The position numbers were made by a program, and so were the translations under genes. This document shows positions 1-6,847 of a stretch of DNA of 7,781 nt, in pieces (position 1 is the first letter of the stretch; each line of letters starts with the position of its first letter). The notes under the pieces were generated by a model. The model saw nothing but the letters and a program-made list of their open reading frames with translations, searched no databases and was not told the DNA's origin. Source of the DNA: Candidatus Adiutrix sp. (GTDB taxonomy: Bacteria; Desulfobacterota; Desulfarculia; Adiutricales; Adiutricaceae); contig JAITUX010000119.1 of the NCBI GenBank assembly GCA_031286085.1, positions 1-7,781 of the forward strand, given 5' to 3'.

Positions 1-610
1 CCTGGATGGTCCAGGCCGGCGTCGGGCCGTCGCAGGTGGTGGCCGTGGCTTCGCTCGCCTGGAATTTGTTTTCGCTCAGGCTCTCGATGACCGTGCCGGT
101 CAGGTAGTAGTTTTTGCGGGAGAAAAAGAGCCGCCCCCGGTAGATCTTGGCCAGGGATAATTCCAGGTTGACCGCGGCCCGTTCGGCCTCCATCCGGAAT
201 TCCGGCGCTTCCAGGCGGACCGAGCCGGCGGCTTCCGCGACTTTGGTCCGGTTGTGCCATAGGGCCCGGTCGGCCGTGAGGATTTCCTGGCCGCGCCTTA
301 AGCTGACCCGGCCGATGAAAATGGTCAAATCCAGGTTTTCGTCTTGTTCTATCCGGTCGGCCCGGATGATGACGGGTTCTTCCTGGCCCTTTATGAGTAT
401 TTCCACTTGCCCGGTTTCGGATAGCCCGGTCGTCGGCGGCCCGGTGTCGGGCTGTGCGGCTTGAGACTCAGCCGAGGCCGTTCCGGCCGGCCCGAAAACC
501 GGGAGCAACAGGAGCAGGGCCAGGAGCCGGAGGGCCGGGCCGCGGGACAGGGAACGGACCGCCCCCCCTCCCGGCCCGGCCCGGCCGTTTATGTCGGCGG
601 AGGTTTTCAA
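1..610 (-). CDS. lptD: LPS-assembly protein LptD, N-terminal part (runs off the window)
   Basis: The first 203 residues are visible. LptD is the outer-membrane beta-barrel that, with LptE, inserts lipopolysaccharide into the outer leaflet. Residues 1-47 form a long signal peptide: an Arg-containing N-region, a Leu-rich core at about 29-38 and a likely cleavage site TASA|ES after residue 47. A Pro/Gln/Thr-rich linker follows. From about residue 68 there is an OstA/LptA-like beta-jellyroll pattern of short repeats (IIRADRIEQDENLDLTIFIG, ILTADRALWHN, FRMEAERAAVNLE). The visible part ends in CDGPTPAWTIQ, resembling the conserved Cys-containing stretch that precedes the barrel in LptD. The start is a TTG directly after the folC stop; that stop is in the same frame, so no earlier start is possible. 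A GGTGGAG Shine-Dalgarno lies within the end of folC. LptA shares the OstA domain but not the CDG-P-W segment, so LptD is favoured. Confidence 0.88.
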   Translation of the reverse strand, partial: MKTSADINGRAGPGGGAVRSLSRGPALRLLALLLLLPVFGPAGTASAESQAAQPDTGPPTTGLSETGQVEILIKGQEEPVIIRADRIEQDENLDLTIFIGRVSLRRGQEILTADRALWHNRTKVAEAAGSVRLEAPEFRMEAERAAVNLELSLAKIYRGRLFFSRKNYYLTGTVIESLSENKFQASEATATTCDGPTPAWTIQ

Positions 611-1948
611 TCAGTTGGACTCCACCGGCCCCAGGCCTTTCAGGTAGGCCAGGCTTTCGCCAACCGTGAACAGGGAGCCGCTCAGGACCACCAGGTCTTC
701 GGGTTCGGCTTCCGAGGCGGCGGCCTGGAAAGCTTCTTCCAGTTCGGGGTGCAGGGTGGTGGGAGCCGAAAGCGGACCTAAGGCGGCCGTCATCTTGTCC
801 CTCAAGAGTTCCGGCGAGGCGGCCCGGCTGAAGCGGGGCCGGGTCAGGTAGAGACGGTCGGCCAAGGCCAGAAGGGGGCTCAAGACGCTGGCGATGTCCT
901 TGTCGGCCATTATCCCCACCAGGAGGTGGAGACGCCGCCGGGGCAGGCCGGCCAGGTGGCCGGCCAGGGCCAGGGCGCCGGCCGGGTTGTGAGCCCCGTC
1001 CACCAGTAGGGGGGCGCGGGCCCGGGCGCCCGTCGGCGGCCAGGCCCCGGGGGCCCAGCTTTCGGCCCGGCCCGGCCAGACGGCCCGGGCCAAGCCGGCC
1101 CGGAAGTGTTCGGCCTTGAGTTCAAAGCCCTGGGCCCTAAGCAGGCGGCCCAAGGCCAGGGCCACGGCGGCGTTGTCAAGCTGGTGGGCGCCGGCCAGGT
1201 TAAGGGGCAGGTCGGCCCACGTCTCGCCGCCCTGGGTGAAGCTTATCAGGGTGCGGCCGGCCTGGTCCCGGCCGGCGGGCTCGGTTTTGAAATCGCGGCC
1301 CAAGGCCAGCCAGGGGCTGTTTTTTTCGGCCGCCGTCCGGGCGATGACCGCTTCGGCCTCGGGGTTCAGCCGGCCCGTGACCAGGGGGCGGCCGGGTTTT
1401 ATGACGCCGGCCTTTTCGGCGGCGATGGCGGAAATGGTGGAGCCCAGGTGTTCGGTGTGTTCCAGGGTGACGTTGGTTATGGCCGCGGCCAAGGGTTCGA
1501 TGACGTTGGTGGAGTCCAGCCGGCCGCCCAGCCCGGCTTCAATGACGCCCACTTCCACCCCCTGCTCCCGGAAGTAAAGGAAGGCCATGGCGGTGACGAA
1601 TTCAAAGAAGGTCGGCGGCGATTCCGGGTCCACCAGGGGCCAGATGCGGGCGCAGAGGCGCAACACGTCCGGTTCGCTGATGAGGTCCGGGCCGATGATG
1701 ATTCTCTCCCGGAAGGTCACCAGATGGGGCGAGGTGTAGAAGCCTGTCCGGTAGCCGGCTTCGTCCAGCCCGCTTTTGAGCATGACCCCCACCGAGCCCT
1801 TGCCGTTGGTGCCGGCCAGGTGGATTAATTTAAGGCTCCGCTGGGGGTCGCCCAGCCGCGCCAAAAGGGTCCTCATGTTCTCCAGGCCGAACTTCATGCC
1901 GAATTTCTGCAGGTCGAACAGCCGTTGTATTTCTTTTTGGTAGGTCAT
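611..1948 (-). CDS. folC: Bifunctional folylpolyglutamate synthase / dihydrofolate synthase
   Basis: A 445-residue cytoplasmic Mur-ligase-family enzyme that adds glutamate to folates and, in many bacteria, to dihydropteroate. Visible motifs: P-loop AGTNGKGS at 45-52, TSPH at 72-75, the family segment EAGLGGRLDSTN at 137-148, LEHTEHLG at 162-169 (Glu where Asp is common; the His is kept), the Lys of AEKAG at 179 expected to be carbamylated, AGAHQLDN at 252-259, and DGAHNP at 317-322 in the C-terminal ligase domain. Length is normal. A Pro/Ala/Arg-rich stretch at about 296-312 before DGAHNP looks slightly longer than usual. ATG at 1948 is chosen because MTYQ... matches the usual FolC beginning. 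A TTG two codons upstream (1954) has better spacing to AGGGGA and is a real alternative. It follows uvrD after a hairpin and abuts lptD with no gap. Whether it also has dihydrofolate synthase activity cannot be told from sequence alone. Confidence 0.95.
   Translation of the reverse strand: MTYQKEIQRLFDLQKFGMKFGLENMRTLLARLGDPQRSLKLIHLAGTNGKGSVGVMLKSGLDEAGYRTGFYTSPHLVTFRERIIIGPDLISEPDVLRLCARIWPLVDPESPPTFFEFVTAMAFLYFREQGVEVGVIEAGLGGRLDSTNVIEPLAAAITNVTLEHTEHLGSTISAIAAEKAGVIKPGRPLVTGRLNPEAEAVIARTAAEKNSPWLALGRDFKTEPAGRDQAGRTLISFTQGGETWADLPLNLAGAHQLDNAAVALALGRLLRAQGFELKAEHFRAGLARAVWPGRAESWAPGAWPPTGARARAPLLVDGAHNPAGALALAGHLAGLPRRRLHLLVGIMADKDIASVLSPLLALADRLYLTRPRFSRAASPELLRDKMTAALGPLSAPTTLHPELEEAFQAAASEAEPEDLVVLSGSLFTVGESLAYLKGLGPVESN
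620..626 (-). promoter_or_regulatory. Shine-Dalgarno that fixes the lptD TTG start
   Basis: On the minus strand GGTGGAG lies inside the last codons of folC. Nine bases separate its GGAG from the TTG at 610-608. Because the folC TGA (613-611) directly precedes that TTG in the same frame, this motif supports TTG as the true start and suggests lptD is translated by termination-reinitiation from folC. Confidence 0.55.
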
Positions 1949-1959
1949 GCCCAAATGTT

Positions 1960-1980
1960 GGTCCCCTGGCTTCGGGGACC
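1960..1980 (-). promoter_or_regulatory. Hairpin between uvrD and folC overlapping the folC ribosome-binding site
   Basis: On the minus strand GGTCCCC, a 7-base loop (GAAGCCA) and GGGGACC form a perfect 7-bp stem. It begins 2 bases after the uvrD TGA (1985-1983). The 3' arm supplies most of AGGGGA, the only good Shine-Dalgarno candidate for folC, so folding would hide it. No U-tract follows, so it is not a canonical terminator. The likely reading is translational coupling: a ribosome finishing uvrD would open the stem. The stem is seen directly; its role is inferred. Confidence 0.5.
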
Positions 1981-1982
1981 GG

Positions 1983-4181
1983 TCAAATTTTCACCAGTCT
2001 AGCGTATTGGATTATAACATTTTTTATACCGAAAAGGTCAAAATCTATGACCGCCCGCGGGCCCAGAATTTCGACCGCCCGGCCGGCGCCGTAAACGGGG
2101 TGGCTCACTCTCTGGCCGGCCTCAAGGTCGGTCAGAAAGTCCTTCCGGGCGGCGGGCGGGCGGGTTGGCGCCGGTCGGTCCGGCCAAGCCTGGGCCGTCG
2201 GCGGGCGCCGGTTTTCCTTAAGGCCCAGGAGGCCGCTTCCCGGCGGGAGGTCGGCCAGGAAACGGCTGGGGGCGGCCAAGGCGCCGGACCAGCGGTCGAT
2301 AAGGCCCAGGGGCAGCATGATGTATAACAGGTCTTCGGCCCGGGTCACGGCCACATACATGAGGCGGCGTTCCTCTTCCAGTTCGGCCTCGGTGCGGGCG
2401 GCGTAGGCCGGGGGGAAGCGGCCTTCCACGGCCGAGAGCAGGAAAACCGCCTTCCACTCCAGCCCCTTGGCCGAGTGAATGGTGGACAGGGTCAGGGTCT
2501 CCCTTTTTTCCTCGGCGGCCACCCGCTTATGGTTGGGCGGGTCCAGGGTCAGTTCGTCCAGGAAGAGGCGCAGGTCGTCCCGTTCCCCGGCCATGCGCAT
2601 AAGTTCCCGGAGGTCGCTCTGCCGGTCCGGCCAGTCGTCGGGATAAAGGTCGCGCAGCCGGGGCAGGTAGAATTCGGCCACGGCCTGGGTCTGGGCGGCC
2701 AGGTCCTGCCCTTCCTGGGCTATCCGCGCCAGTAGCCCGGCCAGGGGGGCCAGGGCTTTTTGGAGCCGGCCGCCCAAGGGGGCGGAAGCCAGGGTCAAAA
2801 GCCCGTCCCTCCGCCCGCCCAGCCAGGCCGCGGTCTCGTCGGCGCCCTTTAACCCCACTCCTTCCATCAGGGTCAGCACCCGGCGCAGGGCCAGGCCGTC
2901 GGCCGGGTTGGCCGCCAGGCGCAGGAAGGCCAGAAAATCCTTGATGTGGGCCGCTTCCAGGAATTTGCGGCCGCCGTATTTGGTGTAGGGCAGGCCGCGG
3001 CGCACCAGTTCCACTTCCAGGTCGAAGGAATGGGCCGAAGCCCGGAAGAGCACGGCTATGTCCCGGAGGGCCAGGCCTTCGGCCAGAAGTTCCTCGATGC
3101 GGGCGGCCACGGCGCCGGCCTCTTCGGCCAGGTCCTGCACGGGCTTGAGTTCCGGGGCCTGGCCGGCCCCGCGCATGGCCACCAGGGTCTTGTCGTAGCG
3201 TTCCCGGGCCTTGGCGATGAGGTGATTGGCCAGGGTCACTATGGGTTCCCGGCTGCGGTAGTTCTCTTCCAGTTTCATTATCCGGGTGCCTGGGAAGATT
3301 TTGGGGAAGTCCATGATGTTTCTGAAGCTGGCCCCCCGGAAGGCGTAGATGGACTGGGCCTCGTCGCCCACGGCGGTGACCCGCTGGTGGTCCCGGCCCA
3401 GGAGGTGGGTCAGGCGGGCCTGGACCGGGTTGGTGTCCTGGTATTCGTCCACCAGTATGTACTCGTAGCGGCCGGCTAGGCGGCGGCGGATGTCCTCGTG
3501 TTCCCGCAGCACGGTTTCCAGCCCCGTCAGGAGGTCGTCGAAATCCATCAGGGCGTTTTTGAGTTTCTGGGCCCGGTATTCCCGGCCGATTTTTTCCAGG
3601 AGGGGCGTGTATTCCTGGAAGTGGGCGAAGCTTTCGGCCACGACTTCGGCCAGGGGCCTATCCTTGTTGACCGCCTGGCTCAAGAGGCTGAACAGGGCCC
3701 CTTTTTGAGGGAAGCGTTTGTATTTTTTTATTTCGGGCATCTCGCCGCGTATGCGGGCCAGAAGGGCTTCGGCGTCGTCCTGGTCCATGATGGAGAAGCC
3801 GTCCGGGTAGCCCAGCAGATGGGCCGTGGGCCGGAGCAGGGCGTTGGCCAGGGAGTGAAAGGTGCCCCCGGAAACCTGGCCGGCCCGGTGTCCGGCCAGG
3901 GCCATGGCCCGGTCCAGCATTTCCCGGGCCGCCTTGCGGGTGAAGGTCAAGAGGAGGATGGCCGGCGGCGGGACGCCCTGGTCCACCAGGTGGGCCACCC
4001 GGTGGACCAGGGTGCGGGTTTTGCCGCTGCCGGCCCCGGCCACGATGAGCAAGGGGCCGCCTTCATAGGTGGCCGCGGCCAGTTGGGAAGGGTTGAGCCG
4101 GGCGGCCAAGCCCGGCCGGGCTTGGCCGCCCGGCTCCTGGTCCGGCGGCCCGGCCGCCAAGCCTTCAAAGAGGGTGTTCAC
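1983..4181 (-). CDS. UvrD/PcrA-like superfamily 1A 3'-5' DNA helicase
   Basis: A 732-residue ATP-dependent DNA helicase of the UvrD/PcrA/Rep group, acting in excision and mismatch repair, replication-fork restart or clearing of RNA polymerase. All SF1A motifs are present in order: Q motif LNPSQLAA at 29-36, Walker A AGAGSGKT at 48-55, Ia TFTRKAAREM at 79-88, GTFHSLA at 106-112, Walker B DEYQDT at 245-250, III GDEAQSIYAFRG at 272-283, IV ENYRS at 306-310, V STIHSAKGLEW at 566-576, VI YVAVTRAEDLLYI at 609-621. A Pro-rich linker at about 657-678 leads to a C-terminal Tudor-like module (RVSHPVYGAGRAVEILG at 691-707), as in UvrD/PcrA. GTG at 4181 is chosen: it overlaps the cobA-hemD stop as GTGA and places the Q motif near the N-terminus. 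The frame stays open further upstream, but that stretch overlaps cobA-hemD and has no helicase homology. Codons 16-29 are a perfect palindrome. UvrD versus PcrA cannot be settled from sequence alone. Confidence 0.93.
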   Translation of the reverse strand: MNTLFEGLAAGPPDQEPGGQARPGLAARLNPSQLAAATYEGGPLLIVAGAGSGKTRTLVHRVAHLVDQGVPPPAILLLTFTRKAAREMLDRAMALAGHRAGQVSGGTFHSLANALLRPTAHLLGYPDGFSIMDQDDAEALLARIRGEMPEIKKYKRFPQKGALFSLLSQAVNKDRPLAEVVAESFAHFQEYTPLLEKIGREYRAQKLKNALMDFDDLLTGLETVLREHEDIRRRLAGRYEYILVDEYQDTNPVQARLTHLLGRDHQRVTAVGDEAQSIYAFRGASFRNIMDFPKIFPGTRIMKLEENYRSREPIVTLANHLIAKARERYDKTLVAMRGAGQAPELKPVQDLAEEAGAVAARIEELLAEGLALRDIAVLFRASAHSFDLEVELVRRGLPYTKYGGRKFLEAAHIKDFLAFLRLAANPADGLALRRVLTLMEGVGLKGADETAAWLGGRRDGLLTLASAPLGGRLQKALAPLAGLLARIAQEGQDLAAQTQAVAEFYLPRLRDLYPDDWPDRQSDLRELMRMAGERDDLRLFLDELTLDPPNHKRVAAEEKRETLTLSTIHSAKGLEWKAVFLLSAVEGRFPPAYAARTEAELEEERRLMYVAVTRAEDLLYIMLPLGLIDRWSGALAAPSRFLADLPPGSGLLGLKENRRPPTAQAWPDRPAPTRPPAARKDFLTDLEAGQRVSHPVYGAGRAVEILGPRAVIDFDLFGIKNVIIQYARLVKI
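4095..4136. repeat. Perfect 42-bp palindrome inside the helicase reading frame
   Basis: The 42 bases equal their own reverse complement with no spacer; the centre lies between 4115 and 4116. On the minus strand the first arm begins GAGCCGGGCGGCCAAGCCC. It occupies exactly codons 16-29 of the helicase gene (EPGGQARPGLAARL), 46-87 nt after the GTG start and just before the conserved Q motif. RNA could fold into a 19-bp stem with a GGCC loop; DNA could extrude a cruciform. A 15-base piece of the arm (CCGGGCGGCCAAGCC on the plus strand) recurs at 4337-4351 in hemD, again encoding GLAAR, which may reflect codon bias. It could be an in-frame REP/MITE-like insertion or a chance outcome of GGCC-rich codon use. 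Confidence 0.9.
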
Positions 4182-5653
4182 GGCCGCCCGAAATGGCGGA
4201 TCACGGCTTCGACCAGGCCGGGCAGGGTTGAGGTTTCGGCCTCGACCGCCACCGGGAAGCCCAGGCGCCGGGCGGTCCGGGTGGTGACCGGGCCGATGGA
4301 GGCGGCCGGGAACAGCGCCCGTTCGGCTTCGGGCACCCGGGCGGCCAAGCCTTCGGCCGTGGAAGAACTGGTGAAGGTCGTCAGGTCCGGCCGGCCCGGC
4401 AGGGGTTCGTCCCAATCCGGGTGGAAGGTCAGGTAGAGGGGCAGGTCCCGCACCTGGGCGCCGGCCCGGGCCAGGCCTTCGGGCAGGACGTCCCGGCCGG
4501 CCTTGGCCCGGGCCAGGAGCACCCGCCGGCCGGCCAGGCCGGCGGCGGCAAGGGCGGCCAGCAGGCCTTCGGCCACATGTTCGGCCGGCATCAGGTCGGC
4601 CCGGAGGCCGAAGGGGGCCAGGGCCTCGGCCGTGCCGGGGCCGATGACCGCGATTTTCATGGCGCCCAGGGCCCGGACGTCCCGGCCGGAAGCCATAAGG
4701 CCGCGCAGAAAGATTTCCGCGCCGGTGGGGCTGGTGAAGACCAACCAGTCATAGCCGGATAAATCATTGAATATTCCGGTTTCGGCCAGGCTGGCCGTGG
4801 CTATGACGGGTCTGGCCCAGACTTCGGCCCCCAGTTCGGACAGGAGGGCGGCCAGGCGGCCGGCCCGCTCCTGGCCCCGGGTGACCAGAAGGCGGCGGCC
4901 GAAGAGGGGCAGTTTTTCAAACCAGCCCAGTTCCGGCCTCAGCCTGGCCACTTCCCCCACCACCAGGACGGCCGGAGCGCCCAGGCCGGCTGCCCGGGCC
5001 CGGGCCGGAAGGTCGGCCAGGGAAGCCGCGACCGTGCGCTGCCTCGGGGTGGTGCCCCACTGGATAAGGGCGGCCGGGGTGTCCGCGGCCCGTCCGGCCC
5101 GGATAAGGGCCTGGCAGGAGAATTCCAGGCCGGCCACGCCCATGACCATGACCAGGGTGCCCATCTTGGCCAGGGCCGCCCAGTCGTGGGCCGAGGCCGT
5201 CTTGTCCGGGCTTTCGTGCCCGGTGATGAGGGCGGCCTGGGAGCTTAGGCCCCGGTGGGTCAAGGGGATGCCGGCGTAGGCGGCCGCGGCGACGGTGGAA
5301 CTTACGCCCGGGACGACCTGGAAGGGCAGGCCGGCCCGGGCCAGTTCCAGGGCTTCCTCACCCCCCCGGCCGAAGACATAGGGGTCCCCGCCTTTGAGGC
5401 GCACCACCCGGCCGCCGGACCGGGCTTCCCGGACCAGGAGGCGGTTGATTTCCTCCTGGGGCAGGGCGTGGCAGCCGGATTTTTTGCCCACGTAGATCAG
5501 GCGGCAGCCGGCCGGAGCCAGTTTCAGGATTTCCGGGGCGGCCAGGTAGTCGTAGATGAGCGCGTCGGCCGTTTTAATCAGTTCCGAGGCCCGCAGGGTC
5601 AAGAGCCCCGGGTCGCCGGGGCCGGCCCCCACCAGATAGACGGTCCCGGTCAT
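4178..5653 (-). CDS. cobA-hemD: CobA-HemD fusion: uroporphyrinogen-III C-methyltransferase / uroporphyrinogen-III synthase
   Basis: A 491-residue two-domain cytoplasmic enzyme. Residues 1 to about 245 are a SAM-dependent SUMT that methylates uroporphyrinogen III at C2 and C7 to give precorrin-2: VGAGPGDPGLLTLRA at 8-22, RLKGGDPYVFGRGGEE at 85-100, PGVSS at 115-119, PLTHRG at 130-135 and TGH at 144-146. Residues 250-491 are a HemD domain that closes hydroxymethylbilane with inversion of ring D: LFGRRLLVTRG at 250-260, WLVFTSPTGAEIF at 303-315, IGPGTAEAL at 337-345, TFTSSSTAEGL at 426-436, IGPVTTRTARRLG at 453-465. The fusion places consecutive steps in one chain and receives the product of the adjacent HemC. 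The ATG overlaps the hemC stop as ATGA, with no strong Shine-Dalgarno, so translation is probably coupled. Fusions of this type are common in Desulfobacterota and Clostridia. No CysG-type dehydrogenase/ferrochelatase domain is present, so precorrin-2 oxidation and iron insertion must be encoded elsewhere. Confidence 0.95.
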   Translation of the reverse strand: MTGTVYLVGAGPGDPGLLTLRASELIKTADALIYDYLAAPEILKLAPAGCRLIYVGKKSGCHALPQEEINRLLVREARSGGRVVRLKGGDPYVFGRGGEEALELARAGLPFQVVPGVSSTVAAAAYAGIPLTHRGLSSQAALITGHESPDKTASAHDWAALAKMGTLVMVMGVAGLEFSCQALIRAGRAADTPAALIQWGTTPRQRTVAASLADLPARARAAGLGAPAVLVVGEVARLRPELGWFEKLPLFGRRLLVTRGQERAGRLAALLSELGAEVWARPVIATASLAETGIFNDLSGYDWLVFTSPTGAEIFLRGLMASGRDVRALGAMKIAVIGPGTAEALAPFGLRADLMPAEHVAEGLLAALAAAGLAGRRVLLARAKAGRDVLPEGLARAGAQVRDLPLYLTFHPDWDEPLPGRPDLTTFTSSSTAEGLAARVPEAERALFPAASIGPVTTRTARRLGFPVAVEAETSTLPGLVEAVIRHFGRP

Positions 5654-6585
5654 GAGCCGACCGCTTCACGCATTATTTCCGCCCCGCCGTCGGCAGCCAA
5701 TTCGGCGGCCAGTTCCCGGCCCAGGGCCTCGGCTTCAGCCGGGGCGGCGCGGGCGGGGCCGGTTTTACGCCCCGTAAGGATGCGCCGGCCTTCGGGGTCG
5801 GCTATGAGGGCTCTGAGCCGCAGGCGGCCGTCGGCCTCTTCGGCCAGCGCGGCGGCCGGCAGTTGGCAGCCGCCGCCCCAGAAGGCCAGGAAACCGCGTT
5901 CCGCGGCCAAGGCCAGGCCGGTGGGCTCATGATGGAGGGGGCGGACGAGTTCGGCCGTCCGGGCGTCGTCCCGGCGGATTTCCAGGGCCAGGACGCCTTG
6001 GCCCGCCGCCGGCAGCATCTCGTCCGGGGAGAGGGTGACGGCCTGGGCCGGGGCCAGGCCCAGCCGGTCCAGCCCGGCCGCGGCCACCAGTACAGCCTCC
6101 ACCTCGGCCCCAATTTTTTTAAGGCGGGTTTCCAGGTTGCCCCGGATGGGGCTGATTTTCAAATCCGGCCGCCGGGCCAGCAACTGGGCCCGGCGCCTTA
6201 AGCCGGAAGTGCCCACCCGGGCGCCGGCCGGCAGTCCCGCCAGGCCGCCGGGGCCGGCGGAGACCAGGACGTCGCGGAAGTCCGCCCGGGCCGGGGTCGC
6301 CCCCAGGCACAGGCCTTCGGGCAGTTTGGCCGGCAGATCCTTGGCGCTGTGGACGGCCAGGTCGATTTCGCCGGCCAGGAGAGCCTCTTCAATTTCCTTG
6401 ACGAAGAGGCCCTTGCCGCCGATTTGGGCCAGGGGGGCGTCCAGTATCTTGTCGCCGGTGGTTTTGATGGGCACTATTTCCACTGCCAAGCCGGGGCGGG
6501 AAGCCGTGAGGGCCAGTTTCACCCGGCCGGTCTGGGCCAGGGACAGGGGGCTGCCCCGGGCCCCGATTTTCAGCTTCCCGGCCAC
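5650..6585 (-). CDS. hemC: Hydroxymethylbilane synthase (porphobilinogen deaminase)
   Basis: A 311-residue cytoplasmic enzyme that polymerises four porphobilinogens into the linear tetrapyrrole hydroxymethylbilane. Visible motifs: KIGARGSPLSLAQ at 6-18, GGKGLFVKEIE at 57-67, VHSAKDLP at 78-85 with catalytic Asp83, GTSGLRRRAQLL at 125-136 and IRGNLETRLKKI at 147-158 with the acidic-substrate-binding Args, AAAGLDRLGL at 168-177, and GGGCQLP at 237-243, where Cys240 should carry the dipyrromethane cofactor. Length matches the family. GTG at 6585 is chosen because it puts KIGARGS at the usual place near the N-terminus. The frame is open for 45 more codons upstream, but that stretch overlaps fmdB and is Arg-rich with no HemC similarity. 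A CTG overlapping the fmdB stop is a weaker alternative. No clear Shine-Dalgarno precedes the GTG, which is 5 bp after fmdB, and the 3' end overlaps cobA-hemD by 4 bp. Confidence 0.95.
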   Translation of the reverse strand: MAGKLKIGARGSPLSLAQTGRVKLALTASRPGLAVEIVPIKTTGDKILDAPLAQIGGKGLFVKEIEEALLAGEIDLAVHSAKDLPAKLPEGLCLGATPARADFRDVLVSAGPGGLAGLPAGARVGTSGLRRRAQLLARRPDLKISPIRGNLETRLKKIGAEVEAVLVAAAGLDRLGLAPAQAVTLSPDEMLPAAGQGVLALEIRRDDARTAELVRPLHHEPTGLALAAERGFLAFWGGGCQLPAAALAEEADGRLRLRALIADPEGRRILTGRKTGPARAAPAEAEALGRELAAELAADGGAEIMREAVGS

Positions 6586-6590
6586 GAAGG

Positions 6591-6824
6591 TCAGTGCCCG
6601 CAGGTGGCGCAGGCCGAACCTCCGGCACAGCCGGCGCAGCCGTCTCCAGCGGATGACTTGACCGTGCCGCCGCCGGCGCTCTTGGAGACGAAGCGGGAGG
6701 CGCTCATGAGTTTGCGGCACTTGCGGCCGCCGCAGTGGGGGCAGACCGCCTTGTGGTTCCGGCCCCGGACCAGTTCTTCAAAGTCGCGGCCGCATTTCTG
6801 GCAGTGGAATTCGTAGATTGGCAT
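6591..6824 (-). CDS. FmdB-family zinc-ribbon protein
   Basis: A 77-residue protein beginning MPIYEFHCQKCG, the signature of the FmdB/CxxC-CxxC-SSSS family. Two CxxC pairs (C8/C11 and C28/C31) form a predicted zinc ribbon, with an extra Cys36. A Ser/Gly/Lys linker follows, then a second Cys/Gly-rich tail at 62-77 with C63, C66, C72, C75 and a terminal His. The family is named after a putative regulator in a formamidase/acetamidase operon and its molecular role is poorly known; metal binding is inferred from the cysteines. The ATG at 6824 follows only a loose G-rich Shine-Dalgarno. It sits 23 bp after the LUD gene and 5 bp before hemC. Its place beside tetrapyrrole genes could mean a regulatory or metal-related role, but this is speculation. 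Confidence 0.85.
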   Translation of the reverse strand: MPIYEFHCQKCGRDFEELVRGRNHKAVCPHCGGRKCRKLMSASRFVSKSAGGGTVKSSAGDGCAGCAGGSACATCGH

Positions 6825-6847
6825 GTCTGGTGGCCCCCGCCGGCGCG

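Noticed and set aside
1106..1828. 240-codon plus-strand open frame opposite folC
   Set aside because: No recognisable domain, and composition is that of an antisense shadow. folC on the other strand has every family motif.
1960..1980. Intrinsic terminator ending transcription after uvrD
   Set aside because: The stem is only 7 bp and neither strand has a T-run immediately after it; folC follows within a few bases.
4182..4415. Extended N-terminus of the helicase overlapping hemD by 78 codons
   Set aside because: The extra residues are Arg/Pro/Gly-rich with no helicase similarity and lie over well-conserved HemD sequence; GTG at 4181 with the GTGA overlap is better.
3498..4436. 312-codon open frame on the plus strand opposite the helicase gene
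   Set aside because: The protein is low-complexity (G, Q, V, F, P rich) with no motif, and it lies antisense to a helicase with all its motifs intact. Open antisense frames are expected in high-GC coding DNA.
4523..4545. 9-bp inverted repeat (CCGCCGGCC / GGCCGGCGG) within hemD
   Set aside because: Built only from GGCC/CCGG words that are dense throughout the window and located mid-gene, so chance is adequate.
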